DNA of 64,000 nucleotides from JACCWM01 sp040393065 (GTDB taxonomy: Bacteria; Myxococcota_A; Bradymonadia; Bradymonadales; Bradymonadaceae): positions 1-64,000 of the forward strand of contig JBEBUW010000005.1 in the NCBI GenBank assembly GCA_040393065.1, written 5' to 3'. The position numbers and the translations under genes are program-made. The notes below the pieces were generated by a model that saw only the letters and a program-made list of their open reading frames with translations, did no database searches and was not told where the DNA came from. Position 1 is the stretch's first letter; every line of letters starts with the position of its first letter. This document shows, piece by piece, positions 50,587 to 60,269 of this stretch.

Positions 50587-53471
50587 GCGTTCTGGTGAAC
50601 GGCGCTGTTGGGGGCGGTCATGGTCATGATGGTACGGCAATGCGCGGCGGCTTCTCGGGACTGGCTGCCTTTGATTTTGTTGGCTTGCTCGTACAGTTGG
50701 TTGGCATGTGCGTTGAGTTCGCGCGAGAGCCGTTGCAGGGTGGCATCTTTGCTGCTGTAGGAGTTTCCGCGCTGCAGCGAGGTAAAGGCGCGCTCATATT
50801 GTTTGGCGTTGAAAGCTTCCATGCCCATTTCGCCGAAAGATGTGGCAAGTTTTTCTGATAGTTCTTGAGAAAAGTATCCTTGCGCGCCCACAACGGCAAT
50901 GTCAGCGCGGCTGGCTTCTTGAAAATGGCGAACGGCTTCTGCCCAGTTGGATTTCTGGAAGGCGGCCTGTCCGTTTTTGTAGGAGGTTTCAAAGCGGCGA
51001 ATGTTGGTGACGGTTCTTTCGGCGCGTTGGCCAATGGCGCTGGACGAGCCGCCGGCGGCAATGCTTTCGAAGTGGCGCACGGCGTTATTGAAGTCGCGGG
51101 CGCGGTAGAACGTGAAACCTTCTGTGAAATTGATGACGGGCGCGCCGCTTTGGGGCTGAGCCGTGGTGCTGGTTGGCGCCGATTTCTTGTTGGTACGGGT
51201 GTTTTTGGTCGGGGCTGAGCTGGCCCAGTCAATGGTATTCAGGCGTGGGGCTGAGGAGGGTTTCTCGGCAGCGGCCTGTTGTGCGCGGAGAGCGGCTTCT
51301 TCGCGGCGCTGGGCTTCTTTCTTGGCTTCTTCGATGCGAGATTGTAGTTCGAGACCTTCACGGTGCTCGGGCACGATTTCGAGCAATTCTGTGAGTAAGG
51401 CCGAAGCGCGTTCGAGTTCGCCCTGATCAAAGTTCGCTCGTGCCTGGTCGAAGATGGAGAAAACTTCTTGCTGGCGGAGCTGGCGAACCAGGCGTTGAGC
51501 GTCATCGTAATAGACGCTGTTGTGAGAGATTTTCTGAACTTTGGGAAGTGCGCTTGCGTTGTTGCCCTGCTCGATATCGGCCTGGGCTTCTTCGAGGAGT
51601 TTGGAGGCAGCCAGTTCTTGTTCGATACGAGTTAATTGTGCGGGGATGCCATCGAAATTGGGTTCCAGCTCGACGGTTTGCAGGAAAAGTTGTTGTGCGC
51701 GTGACCATTCACGTTTTTTTACGGCTTCTACGCCGGCCAGGTAGGTCTGGCTGGCCGTCTGGCCGCTGGTGGCGGCGCGCTCGGTATGGGAAGAGGCTGC
51801 GGAAGATTTCTGGCCGGGCGCAGTCGGCGTGACGTAGAGAACCAGGAGCACGAGCGGGATGCATAAAATTGCGCATCCAAGGGCGACGTAGGTGGCGAGT
51901 TTGCCGGGATCCCGTGTGGCGGCCGGTGCCTGGTGGACGGGGACGCCTGAAAAGGTGGCCTGGACTCCGTTTGCTTGCAGGTGGGTGTTGGTGTTGGTGG
52001 TGGCCGGAATGATGCGACGATTTCGTGAAACCTGGGGCGCGTTGCTGGCAATGAGAAATTGGATGACGGTTTTGCCAGCTTCGATGCGATCGCCATGGAA
52101 GAGATCGGCTTCGACGATTCGCGTGCCGTTGAGAAACGTGCCGTTGACGGCCTGTAGATCTCGGAGCACGAAGGATTCATCGAGAGACTGATTGATTTCA
52201 AAGTGTTGCCGGCTCATCGATGCGTCGGGCACGATGATGGTGTTGTTGGTGCCGCGGCCGATGGTATTTCGCATTTTGTTGACGAAAAATTCCATACCGA
52301 GTGCGGGGCCACTTAAAACGGTGAGTTTGGGGCAGATCGGATCGTTTTCAAAAGGGCTGTCGAAAAGCTCTGTTTTTTCGCCATCAAAATCGTCATCGGC
52401 TTCGGCGGCTCTGGCTGGATTGGAAGCGGCAGCGGCGGCAGCCGATGCGGCAACGGCCGGGGCTCGATGAGCATCGGCGAAAACTTCTTCCAGCGAGGCG
52501 ATTTCCGTGCGGTCGCCTTCGAGGTCGTCGTCGAGGTCGTCGGAAGAGATTTCGGGAGCTTTGCGGTCTTCTTCGAAGCTCAGGCCTTCCGAGATTTGCG
52601 TATGTTCATCGTCAAAAGCATCGTCAGCTTGTGCGCCGAATGAGCCGGGAAGATCGAACAGTCCGGCGCCGATCTGTGTGGCTTCGTCTTCGTAGTCATC
52701 GTCATCCTGGAGAGCAGGCGTGGTGTTGATGATGCGAGGGGCTTTTTCTTCCGTCGCATTTTCGGAGGATGACGAAGGCAGAGCGGGGTTGTCTTCGAGT
52801 TTTTCCTCGATGGGGATGACCGGGACTTCTTCGAGACTTTGCCCGATAACGATCGGTTGTGCTGTCAGGTTTTCGTCCTCACCGAGCGGTGCTACGGGGA
52901 TTTCCGTGAGGTTATCTTCTGCATCTTCCAGGGGCGTGACAGTGATTTCAACGAGACTTTCTTCGATGACGATCGGCTGAATGGGCAAAACGTCAGGGCT
53001 TTCGCTGGAAGAGTCTTCGGGGGTGTCGTCGCGTTCTGGTGCGGATTCAAAAGGTGGCGAGCTGGCAAAGGAATCGTCGTAGCCAACCTGTGCAATGGGT
53101 TGCAGGGAAGGAGTGGCGGTTTTGTTTTTGGATTTTTTGTTTTTCTTGCTTTTTTTGGAGCCAGCTTTGCGTTCAGCGTTCGCAATTTTATCGCGCAAGG
53201 CGGGCAAACGTAGGGAGCCAGGGAGTTTGGCTGCCGTGTTGGACGTGTTTTCTGCATCCGGCGTGGGGGCAGACTCCAGGGTTTCTGGAGCGGGCAGCTT
53301 AAAGCCGCCCATACCCATCAATGTCTTGTGGACAGGTTCGGTCGACTTCGGGGATGGTTCTGGCTGGACGTCCGGTTCAGTTTCCGAGGAGGGCGACGAT
53401 TCGGTTGCAGCAGCCGGGCTCTGCTCCTCTTTTGGGGAGTCAAAAGAGATTTTATCGTCTGTTTCCGTCAT
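50562..53471 (-). CDS. FHA-domain, membrane-spanning, TPR-containing protein
   Basis: A 969-residue protein. Residues 1-380 are low complexity and acidic. An FHA phosphothreonine-binding domain at about 381-475 has the conserved Gly405-Arg406 (IGRG), Ser420/Arg421/His423 (SMSRQH) and Asn443 (NGTF). One membrane helix follows at about 525-547, then a TPR-rich C-terminal region of about 400 residues (VEAVKKREWSRAQQLFLQTV and similar). The four acidic motifs before the FHA domain (Thr265, Thr291, Thr322, Thr367 in contexts such as EATQIGAG) look like phosphothreonine targets. With an FHA domain on one side of the membrane and TPRs on the other, it could be a signalling scaffold. Confidence 0.85.
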   Translation of the reverse strand: MTETDDKISFDSPKEEQSPAAATESSPSSETEPDVQPEPSPKSTEPVHKTLMGMGGFKLPAPETLESAPTPDAENTSNTAAKLPGSLRLPALRDKIANAERKAGSKKSKKNKKSKNKTATPSLQPIAQVGYDDSFASSPPFESAPERDDTPEDSSSESPDVLPIQPIVIEESLVEITVTPLEDAEDNLTEIPVAPLGEDENLTAQPIVIGQSLEEVPVIPIEEKLEDNPALPSSSSENATEEKAPRIINTTPALQDDDDYEDEATQIGAGLFDLPGSFGAQADDAFDDEHTQISEGLSFEEDRKAPEISSDDLDDDLEGDRTEIASLEEVFADAHRAPAVAASAAAAAASNPARAAEADDDFDGEKTELFDSPFENDPICPKLTVLSGPALGMEFFVNKMRNTIGRGTNNTIIVPDASMSRQHFEINQSLDESFVLRDLQAVNGTFLNGTRIVEADLFHGDRIEAGKTVIQFLIASNAPQVSRNRRIIPATTNTNTHLQANGVQATFSGVPVHQAPAATRDPGKLATYVALGCAILCIPLVLLVLYVTPTAPGQKSSAASSHTERAATSGQTASQTYLAGVEAVKKREWSRAQQLFLQTVELEPNFDGIPAQLTRIEQELAASKLLEEAQADIEQGNNASALPKVQKISHNSVYYDDAQRLVRQLRQQEVFSIFDQARANFDQGELERASALLTELLEIVPEHREGLELQSRIEEAKKEAQRREEAALRAQQAAAEKPSSAPRLNTIDWASSAPTKNTRTNKKSAPTSTTAQPQSGAPVINFTEGFTFYRARDFNNAVRHFESIAAGGSSSAIGQRAERTVTNIRRFETSYKNGQAAFQKSNWAEAVRHFQEASRADIAVVGAQGYFSQELSEKLATSFGEMGMEAFNAKQYERAFTSLQRGNSYSSKDATLQRLSRELNAHANQLYEQANKIKGSQSREAAAHCRTIMTMTAPNSAVHQNAKKLLDTL

Positions 53472-53848
53472 GATTCCTCAGTAAACTTGATGCTTTCCAG
53501 GCTGCATATCCGGCGGTGACAATAACGCTGCACAAGGAATTGTGTCAACTGCGGCACATATTCGTTTTGCTATGTTTGGGGGCAGGCAAAACGGATTTTG
53601 GTGGCGTGTTTGGGGGGGTTTGGAGGTTCGTTGAAGGAAGTATCTGGAAACATCGGGAAATAGCCATACCTTAGGGTAAATCCAGATCACGAGCAGTGAA
53701 AAACGAAATAGAAAGGTTGTCATCCACCGCTTGACCGTGAAGGGAATGCAAGACTAGTGTCCAGCCGATTTCAGGAAGTGGGAGGGAGCTGTATTTTTGG
53801 ATGTATTCATCAAGTTGACGAGATAAGCAGAACACAAAAGGTGACGCA
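53472..53848. other. Intergenic region upstream of pckA
   Basis: About 377 bases between divergent genes. It contains a G-rich tract near 53576-53630 but no supported gene, repeat or strong hairpin. It should contain promoters for pckA and the FHA protein gene; no confident boxes. Confidence 0.4.
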
Positions 53849-55438
53849 ATGAGCAAGGATCAGGTGAAACCAGAAGGTATTCAAGTTCCCCATGTGCTGC
53901 GTAATCCGCCCGTGGCTGTACTTTACGAAGAGGCGATCAAATACGAGAAAGGCACAGCGATCTCCGCTTCGGGCGCATTGATGTCTTTTTCTGGCGAGAA
54001 AACTGGTCGTAGCCCGAAAGACAAGCGGATTGTGAAGCATCCCGAGAGCAGCCAGGACATCTGGTGGGGGGATGTGAACATGGAGATGTCGGAAAGTGAG
54101 TTTTTGACAGCTCGCGAACTGGCCTTGAGTTATCTCAACGATCGTGAACGCGTGTATGTCATTGACGGCTATGCGGGCTGGGATCCGGCGTATCGTTTGA
54201 AAGTGCGCGTTATCTGCGCGCGAGCGTATCATGCGCTGTTTATGCATAATATGTTGATGCGGCCAACAGCCGAGGAGTTGGCGAACTTCGGCGAGCCGGA
54301 TTACACGATTTATAATGCGGGTGGCTGTGCAGCGAATGCGAATAATCCGTCCGAGGGTTCAAAAACTCGGGTAGCGCTGAGTTTTGAGCGCGGTGAATTT
54401 GTGATTTTGGGGACAGAGTATGCCGGGGAAATGAAAAAGGGCATTTTCACGATCATGCATTATCTGATGCCCAAGAAAAATGTGCTGTCGATGCATTGTT
54501 CGGCCAATGAAAGTAAGGATGGCAAGGTCAGCCTGTTCTTTGGGCTTTCGGGAACAGGAAAAACGACGCTTTCGACCGATCCGAATCGTGCTTTGATCGG
54601 GGACGACGAGCATTGCTGGAGTGATCACGGCGTATTCAATATCGAGGGCGGTTGTTATGCGAAAACGATTGAGCTGTCGGCGGAAAAAGAGCCGATTATT
54701 TATGACGCGATTCGTTTTGGCGCCGTGCTTGAGAACGTTGTGTATGACGAAAATACGCGCGTGGTAGATTACGACGATAGTTCGATTACGGAGAACACGC
54801 GCACGGCGTATCCGATTGAGTTTGTGCCGGATGCGAAAGTTCCGTGTGTGGGCGGGCATCCGAAAAATATCGTTTTTTTGACGGCGGATGCGTATGGAGT
54901 GTTGCCGCCGGTGAGTAAATTGTCGCCTGAGCAGGCGATGTATCATTTTATCAGCGGCTATACGGCGAAGGTTGCGGGTACGGAAGTTGGAATTACGGAG
55001 CCGGTTGCGACATTTTCGGCGTGTTTTGGAGCGGCGTTTCTGGTCTGGCATCCGCTACGTTATGCAGAAATGCTGGCGGAGAAAATGCGTGAACATGGAA
55101 CGCGCGTCTGGCTTGTGAATACGGGTTGGACGGGCGGTGCGTATGGAACAGGCTCGCGGATCAAGCTGGCGCATACGCGCGCGATTATCGATGCGATCAA
55201 TTTTGGAAAGCTGGATGATGCGCCGACGGAGGCCGATCCGTTTTTTAAGATTCATACCGTAACGGCGGTTCCTGACGTGCCGGACTCGATTCTGGTTCCT
55301 CGCGAGACCTGGCAGGATAAAGAGGCCTATGACCTCGCCGCTGAAAAACTCTGCGAGCAGTTCCGTAAGAATTTTGCGAAGTATTCGGACGGCGCAAGCG
55401 AAGGATTGTTGAGCGCGAGTCCGGGCAGGAGCCGCTGA
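53849..55438 (+). CDS. pckA: Phosphoenolpyruvate carboxykinase (ATP)
   Basis: ATP-dependent PEP carboxykinase (529 residues), which converts oxaloacetate to PEP for gluconeogenesis. The kinase-1a P-loop is FFGLSGTGKTTLSTD, the kinase-2 aspartate pair lies in LIGDDEH, and GEKTGRSPKDKRIV and WWGDVN are the substrate-site motifs. The length and all motifs are normal. AGGTGA precedes the ATG. A hairpin terminator follows. Confidence 0.96.
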   Translation: MSKDQVKPEGIQVPHVLRNPPVAVLYEEAIKYEKGTAISASGALMSFSGEKTGRSPKDKRIVKHPESSQDIWWGDVNMEMSESEFLTARELALSYLNDRERVYVIDGYAGWDPAYRLKVRVICARAYHALFMHNMLMRPTAEELANFGEPDYTIYNAGGCAANANNPSEGSKTRVALSFERGEFVILGTEYAGEMKKGIFTIMHYLMPKKNVLSMHCSANESKDGKVSLFFGLSGTGKTTLSTDPNRALIGDDEHCWSDHGVFNIEGGCYAKTIELSAEKEPIIYDAIRFGAVLENVVYDENTRVVDYDDSSITENTRTAYPIEFVPDAKVPCVGGHPKNIVFLTADAYGVLPPVSKLSPEQAMYHFISGYTAKVAGTEVGITEPVATFSACFGAAFLVWHPLRYAEMLAEKMREHGTRVWLVNTGWTGGAYGTGSRIKLAHTRAIIDAINFGKLDDAPTEADPFFKIHTVTAVPDVPDSILVPRETWQDKEAYDLAAEKLCEQFRKNFAKYSDGASEGLLSASPGRSR

Positions 55439-55484
55439 ACGGGCGGTGATTCTTAGCGCTAAAGAGTCTGGGTTGTAGAAAAAT

Positions 55485-55525
55485 CCGCGGTTTTGTCGCT
55501 TAGTCGACAGAATCGCGGTTTTTTT
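55485..55525 (+). terminator. Terminator after pckA, loop contains the convergent stop codon
   Basis: CCGCGGTTTTGTCG pairs with CGACAGAATCGCGG (14 bp with two G-T pairs) and a T run follows. The loop holds the stop of the reverse-strand gene that ends at 55500. Confidence 0.85.
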
Positions 55526-55985
55526 CGTTCAGCGTCTGTAGAAGTTGTGCGTCGAGCAGGTTGAGTTCGCGTTCGATGGCCTGGGGATCGAGGCGTTGAA
55601 ACTGGTCGGCGAGCGCGTCGTTGCGTGCGCGGCGCATGGTGGCCTGAGAGCCTTCGTGGGTTTGAGATTCTATCTGGGGGAGCCAATGTTGGAGAAGTTT
55701 GGTGGCTTGCCGGGTTTCTTCGCTGGACATTTTGCCGGCCCGTAGCAGACGTCGGGTTTGCAGCAGTGTGATGTGGTTTTGGAGGTTTTGTTGATGTTCT
55801 GTGGACAGAGAATTGCCGTTGTCGAGTTGTTCGTCGAGACGGGCGATTTCGGTTGAAAAGGCGTCGAGCGGGGGCGGACCTCCCAGATTGATGGAAGTCC
55901 AGGAGGCGGGCAGTAAAATGGCGGCAAACAAGAAAAGTCCGAGGCAGAGCCAGAGAATTCTTGAAGAGTTTTTAAGACTGAACAT
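55500..55985 (-). CDS. Small membrane-anchored protein, unknown function
   Basis: A 161-residue protein with one N-terminal hydrophobic segment (ILWLCLGLFLFAAILLPAS) followed by an alpha-helical, heptad-like soluble region. It is probably a periplasmic or envelope coiled-coil protein. I choose the ATG at 55985 because the longer frame (to 56054) would run through the terminator at 56028-56068. No family recognised. Confidence 0.6.
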   Translation of the reverse strand: MFSLKNSSRILWLCLGLFLFAAILLPASWTSINLGGPPPLDAFSTEIARLDEQLDNGNSLSTEHQQNLQNHITLLQTRRLLRAGKMSSEETRQATKLLQHWLPQIESQTHEGSQATMRRARNDALADQFQRLDPQAIERELNLLDAQLLQTLNEKNRDSVD

Positions 55986-56027
55986 CGAGCAAACCTGGGG
56001 GCCGGTAGTTTCCGGGGAATTAACGCG

Positions 56028-56068
56028 AAAAAGCAGACCACAGGTTAAGAACATGTGGTCTGCTTTAA
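56028..56068 (-). terminator. Terminator after the amidase gene
   Basis: AAAGCAGACCACA and TGTGGTCTGCTTT form a 13-bp stem with an 11-base loop, with A/T on both sides. It ends the reverse-strand amidase transcript. Confidence 0.85.
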
Positions 56069-56107
56069 GAATGCCGCACTATGGAGCCAATGTATGTAAG
56101 GAAGTGC

Positions 56108-58591
56108 TTAGAATTTCCGACGAATCCAGCTCAGGGCGAGCAAACCTGCTCCCAGCAGGAGGAAGGAATAAGGAGTTTTGGGGGCCGTCGATGAGATGGC
56201 AATTGTGCTGCAGCCGGAGTTGACGGTTACGCCGTCGCCGGGGCCGTCAAGAGCGGGTGTTTCTGGTTCGACCGGCTTTTCGATATCAGGTCCGGGGGAG
56301 GGTTCCGGAGTCGGTGTCGGGTCTGGGGTTTCGGGTTCTTCGTTGCCTTCGGTAAGGATTTGAACCGGCGGAGTCGACTCGAATGTAGAGGTTGCCGAGT
56401 TTGTTTTCTGGTCGGTGGAGGACTGGAAGTAGATGTTGGCCAGATCGTACCAGCCGGAGTCGCCTTCGACCGGTGCCTGTTTATCGAGCTGATCGATGCG
56501 AAGCTGCGTGATGGTTCCGTTCCATTGCGGGTGGCTTGCCATGGGGATGACGTAGGGATGGGTTTCGCCATCGCCGAGGGCTTCGAAGCGGATGACGCGG
56601 TCTTCGGAGAAGGATTCACCGTCGCGTGCCCAGTAGATGGCTTTGGTATGGTTGCCGTCGTGGGAGCGTGCGTGGAAGACGAGCTGGTCAAATTTGTCGG
56701 CGTCGATACTGGTCCAGGCGGGGGATACGATGCCGGAATCGTTGCCGGTGATGTGCTGGGCGAGCATGGCGGCGTTGAGGTTCTGGCGGAGCTGGTCGAA
56801 ATGTTCGGCGCCGCGACCGGTCCAGCCTTCGAGATCGTCGGCGTTCTTGGTGCTGGCAAATTTCCACTCCTGGGTGCTCAGCACGTCGAGTTGGGCGAAG
56901 GCTTTGGTGGTGCCGGTAAGTTTGTTGAGCGAAGGGGCGTCGTTCCAGCCAGCCTGTTTGTAGACGGAGTCAATGTTGGAAATCCATCCGCGGACATCGG
57001 GGTGATCGGCCTGGCCAATGCTGTAGCGTGTGGCCTGGAGGTCGATGAGAACGCGTTTGGTTTCTCCGGCGCTGAAGGCGTTCATGGTCAGAGTGCCGCT
57101 GGTGCCCATCGCGTTTTTGGCAGGGTTGGTTGCGACATCATTGGCGTCGTTCGTGACCCAGGTTTTGCGGTCTTTGGCGGGATGATCGGTCTGGATGACG
57201 TAGTTGGTGGCGGTGAGATAGGGCGACTCGATGAAGTAGTTGAGTTGAACGCCGCGGATTACACCGTTGGATTGATTGTGGAGCAGAATTTCTGCCTGGA
57301 ATTTTTGGCCGACGAGCGTGTCAGGGATGTTGGCGCTTGAGCCCTGAGTGTAGAAGTTTTCCAGCTTCAGAAAGTTGGTTTTGACGTCGGTTGTGTAGGT
57401 GATCGTCGGTTCTGGATTGACCGGCGGGTTGCCTTTGGCCAGGTCGAGGATGTTCTGGAGGCGGTTCATCATGGAATTGCCCGGGCATGTGGTGGACTGG
57501 CCGGGCCATTCGCGATGGCCTTTGAAAACAGTGCGATTGAGGGGGACGCCGTGGGTATCGTGGACCCAGCGGGTGATTTTGGCGCCGGCGTTGAGCTGGG
57601 TGGAGGAGGGCGTCTGGGTGGTGAAGTCGGCGATGAAGCTGATGCCGACGTTGCCGCTGTTCTGGTTGCCGGTGTGGGCGCCGGGGCGGTTGGAGCGTGA
57701 GCGGCCCTGGTAAATTTTTCCGCTCTGGGAGACGACGAAGTGATAGCCGATGTCGCACCAGCCGAGGTTGTTCATGTGGTAATTTTGCATGCCACGCATG
57801 CGGGCGGCCGGATCGGGGCCGTCATTGCTGGGTGAGTACGTGTGGTGAATGGTCATGCGGTAGGGTTTGACGACCGAGCCGCAGACTTGAGCGGGTTTGA
57901 GGGCGTTCCAGCTTGCGCGTGGAATTACCAGCGTGCTCGGGGCAACGTGTTGTTGGATACTGCGTAAATCGTCCTGGTCGGGCGATGGCTGGTCAAGGCC
58001 GTTGATCGGGGATGGGATCTCGTCTTCTTCGGTTGCGGTGATGAAGACTTCGCGGGCCATCACGACCGGATAAAACTCGAATTCTGCGGTTTCGATGAAT
58101 TCACCGCCACGCATTTCGATCACGTTTGTGGGTTGGTCGAGTCGGATCAGCGCGTTGTAGGCGTAGCCTTCGTTCCAGGTGATTTCGACGGGCTTCCAGT
58201 CAGACCAGTTGTTGTCCTGATCTTGGGTGCGGTAGGCGAGTTCAGAGACGTCGGATGCGTCCATCATCCAGCTTACTTGTTGGAAGGGTTCGGCGTATTC
58301 GAAGCGTGCGACGCCGGATTTGAAAAGCTCGCGCGCGGCGTCGTTGCTGCCGATGGGAACGACGTTGTCGGGACCGATATCGGCGGTGGGACCATCAAAA
58401 TCGATGTCTCTATCGAGGATTTCATGGTCGGGCTTTTCATAATGAAAAATCGGCTGCTGGAAATTTTCAGTGTTTTGATCCCGGGGCGTTGTCACCGAAG
58501 TGTCTGTCTCCGTATCGGCACAGCTGGTCACCAGGCTCAGGGCGATGAGGGCAAGTAGTGCACGGAAGGAAGATTTTTTGTAATCAAACAT
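56108..58591 (-). CDS. PGRP/amidase-2 lipoprotein with a CTERM-like tail
   Basis: A large exported protein (827 residues). The signal ends in the lipobox LVTSC. A peptidoglycan-recognition amidase domain at about residues 210-390 has the zinc ligands visible in MTIHHTYS (His), FKGHREWPG (His) and STTCPGN (Cys), with GWCDIGYHFVVSQSGKIYQG between. It should cleave the amide between muramic acid and the stem peptide, or bind peptidoglycan. Beta-rich domains follow. The C-terminus is a CTERM-like signal: Cys in SGCSTIA, a hydrophobic helix, then RRKF, similar to MYXO-CTERM. A lipobox at one end and a sorting tail at the other is an odd pairing. Confidence 0.85.
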   Translation of the reverse strand: MFDYKKSSFRALLALIALSLVTSCADTETDTSVTTPRDQNTENFQQPIFHYEKPDHEILDRDIDFDGPTADIGPDNVVPIGSNDAARELFKSGVARFEYAEPFQQVSWMMDASDVSELAYRTQDQDNNWSDWKPVEITWNEGYAYNALIRLDQPTNVIEMRGGEFIETAEFEFYPVVMAREVFITATEEDEIPSPINGLDQPSPDQDDLRSIQQHVAPSTLVIPRASWNALKPAQVCGSVVKPYRMTIHHTYSPSNDGPDPAARMRGMQNYHMNNLGWCDIGYHFVVSQSGKIYQGRSRSNRPGAHTGNQNSGNVGISFIADFTTQTPSSTQLNAGAKITRWVHDTHGVPLNRTVFKGHREWPGQSTTCPGNSMMNRLQNILDLAKGNPPVNPEPTITYTTDVKTNFLKLENFYTQGSSANIPDTLVGQKFQAEILLHNQSNGVIRGVQLNYFIESPYLTATNYVIQTDHPAKDRKTWVTNDANDVATNPAKNAMGTSGTLTMNAFSAGETKRVLIDLQATRYSIGQADHPDVRGWISNIDSVYKQAGWNDAPSLNKLTGTTKAFAQLDVLSTQEWKFASTKNADDLEGWTGRGAEHFDQLRQNLNAAMLAQHITGNDSGIVSPAWTSIDADKFDQLVFHARSHDGNHTKAIYWARDGESFSEDRVIRFEALGDGETHPYVIPMASHPQWNGTITQLRIDQLDKQAPVEGDSGWYDLANIYFQSSTDQKTNSATSTFESTPPVQILTEGNEEPETPDPTPTPEPSPGPDIEKPVEPETPALDGPGDGVTVNSGCSTIAISSTAPKTPYSFLLLGAGLLALSWIRRKF

Positions 58592-58737
58592 AGGTTTCGC
58601 CAGCAATAAAATTGTATTGAGGAATCATAATTAGAAAAGCCGATGAAATGCGGGTCTTACGCTAGCAGTCTGCGGTAGAAATGCAAGAATCACGCGCGTT
58701 TTCGCCGTGTGGAGGCGTATGTTTCAGGTGTTTTTTG

Positions 58738-58780
58738 CATCCTGCGCGCGTGCCGCGAAAGTCAGCGGGCGCGCAGGATG
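58738..58780. repeat. Long GC-rich stem-loop between two reverse-strand genes
   Basis: CATCCTGCGCGC and GCGCGCAGGATG pair perfectly (12 bp) around a 19-base loop. On the reverse strand no U run follows, so if it ends the upstream gene it does so in a non-classical way; on the forward strand only four T follow. Confidence 0.55.
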
Positions 58781-58788
58781 TTTTGGCG

Positions 58789-60030
58789 TCAGGCAGCTTC
58801 GTGGAGCGTGGTTTTCAGGTATGCGGCGCTCAGGTAGCAGGCGGAGATGAGTTGTTCGACGTCGTCATCCGTAATATCTGCGGGCACGAAACCAGGTAGC
58901 AGACGTGTAGGGGTTACGATTCCCTGTTGATTTGCGTGTATATCGACGCGTTCGAGTCGTTGTAAATCTTCCGCGCTGGCGAGTTCGCGGGGAAGGCGCC
59001 AGACGCGTCGGAAGGTGATGTTTTGGATGGTTTTCTGACTGACTTCGCCTTGTAAATATTGTTCATAAAGTTCATGCGCTTGATGGTTTTTGAAGATCAG
59101 GAGCTCGGGCGAAGTGCCGGCGTCATCGATGCGGATGACTTGTCCTGCGGCAGTTGGCACGAGGACGGCTTTGCAGGCGTAATGGTCCGGGTCGAGGTTG
59201 ATGACGGCTTCGAGCGTTTCGAAAGCACTTTGTAAGCGGACAAGTAAATCGAGTTCGATATCCTGGGTTTGTGAAGGGGCGGGTTGTGAGGGTTCGACCT
59301 GGTCGTAGCTTTGCAGATCGATCAGGGCATGGCGTAAAATCAGGAAACTTCCGCGGTGGAACATGAATTCAGGCCATTGTTTTTCTTGATAACGACCGTT
59401 TGAGAATTCGGTTTCGAGGGCGTGAACGAGTTCGGGGACGCGGACATGATCGAGTTGGAGGGCGAGTGGGGCGGCGTTGATGGAGCCGAAATTGACCAGG
59501 CGAAGGGCGACGACGTGGCCGATAACGAAGGGCTGGTTGTATTCGGGAGCATGCAGGAGTTGGTAAGTGTTGTCGTGGAGGCGACGAAGCAGGAAGCCGT
59601 CGCTTTCCAGACGTTCGACTTCGTAGAGATCCCAGTAGGAGCTGGCGAGTGAAGAGATATAGGAGCGGACGCGTGTGGGCAGAAGGTGTTTCTGGCGGCA
59701 GGCGCGTTCGCAGACGGTTTGTCCGGTGATGTCGGCGATGTGGATGGCGGCGAATTCGCGTACATAATCGAGTGCGCCGCGTGCGATGTGGTCGTCGCTG
59801 AATTCATCAAGGTTAAAGTTCAGGATGTGCACCAGATATTCGCGCTGTTTGTCGGTCAGGCGGCGGTCGGCGGAGTAGCGGAGTTCGTCGAGCATCTGGC
59901 TGAATTCATGGAGCCACTGCTCGATTTCTTTTTCTGTCCAGCCTCCGGGTGGATGCGCCATCTGGGCAAATTCAAGGTGAATGAAGTTGGGAGCGGCCAT
60001 TTCTTCGGTGTTGTCGGAGTGAATTGTCAT
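58789..60030 (-). CDS. Conserved-looking soluble protein, unknown function
   Basis: A 413-residue soluble protein with acidic character. No signal or membrane segment and no motif I can name. It appears as one long helical/beta mixture with GGWTEKEIEQWLHEFSQML near the N-terminus and DVEQLISACYLSAAYL at the very end. It does not overlap its neighbours, and its codon use matches theirs. Function unknown. Confidence 0.6.
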   Translation of the reverse strand: MTIHSDNTEEMAAPNFIHLEFAQMAHPPGGWTEKEIEQWLHEFSQMLDELRYSADRRLTDKQREYLVHILNFNLDEFSDDHIARGALDYVREFAAIHIADITGQTVCERACRQKHLLPTRVRSYISSLASSYWDLYEVERLESDGFLLRRLHDNTYQLLHAPEYNQPFVIGHVVALRLVNFGSINAAPLALQLDHVRVPELVHALETEFSNGRYQEKQWPEFMFHRGSFLILRHALIDLQSYDQVEPSQPAPSQTQDIELDLLVRLQSAFETLEAVINLDPDHYACKAVLVPTAAGQVIRIDDAGTSPELLIFKNHQAHELYEQYLQGEVSQKTIQNITFRRVWRLPRELASAEDLQRLERVDIHANQQGIVTPTRLLPGFVPADITDDDVEQLISACYLSAAYLKTTLHEAA

Positions 60031-60124
60031 GGCATGTATCCTTTATTTTGGAAGTAACTGCGAAAAATGAAGTAAGTGAAAAGCATGGAACTGCGTGCCC
60101 CTTGAAGATCGGGCGACATGTTTG

Positions 60125-60146
60125 TTTTCGAGGAATTGCTCGAAAA
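60125..60146. promoter_or_regulatory. Palindrome upstream of the 60.3-kb gene
   Basis: TTTTCGAG and CTCGAAAA form a perfect 8-bp inverted repeat with a 6-base spacer between two divergent genes. It may be an operator or a short hairpin; there is nothing else to support either. Confidence 0.45.
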
Positions 60147-60269
60147 GTTGCCTTTTATTTTTTAAGGGATTGCAAAAGAGGGCTTTTGAGGCAGGAAGGC
60201 ATGAGGTAAGGGCTTGTTGGAAAGCCCATGACGGGTTGTTTTTTGACTATGGAATGCGCGGAAATCCTT

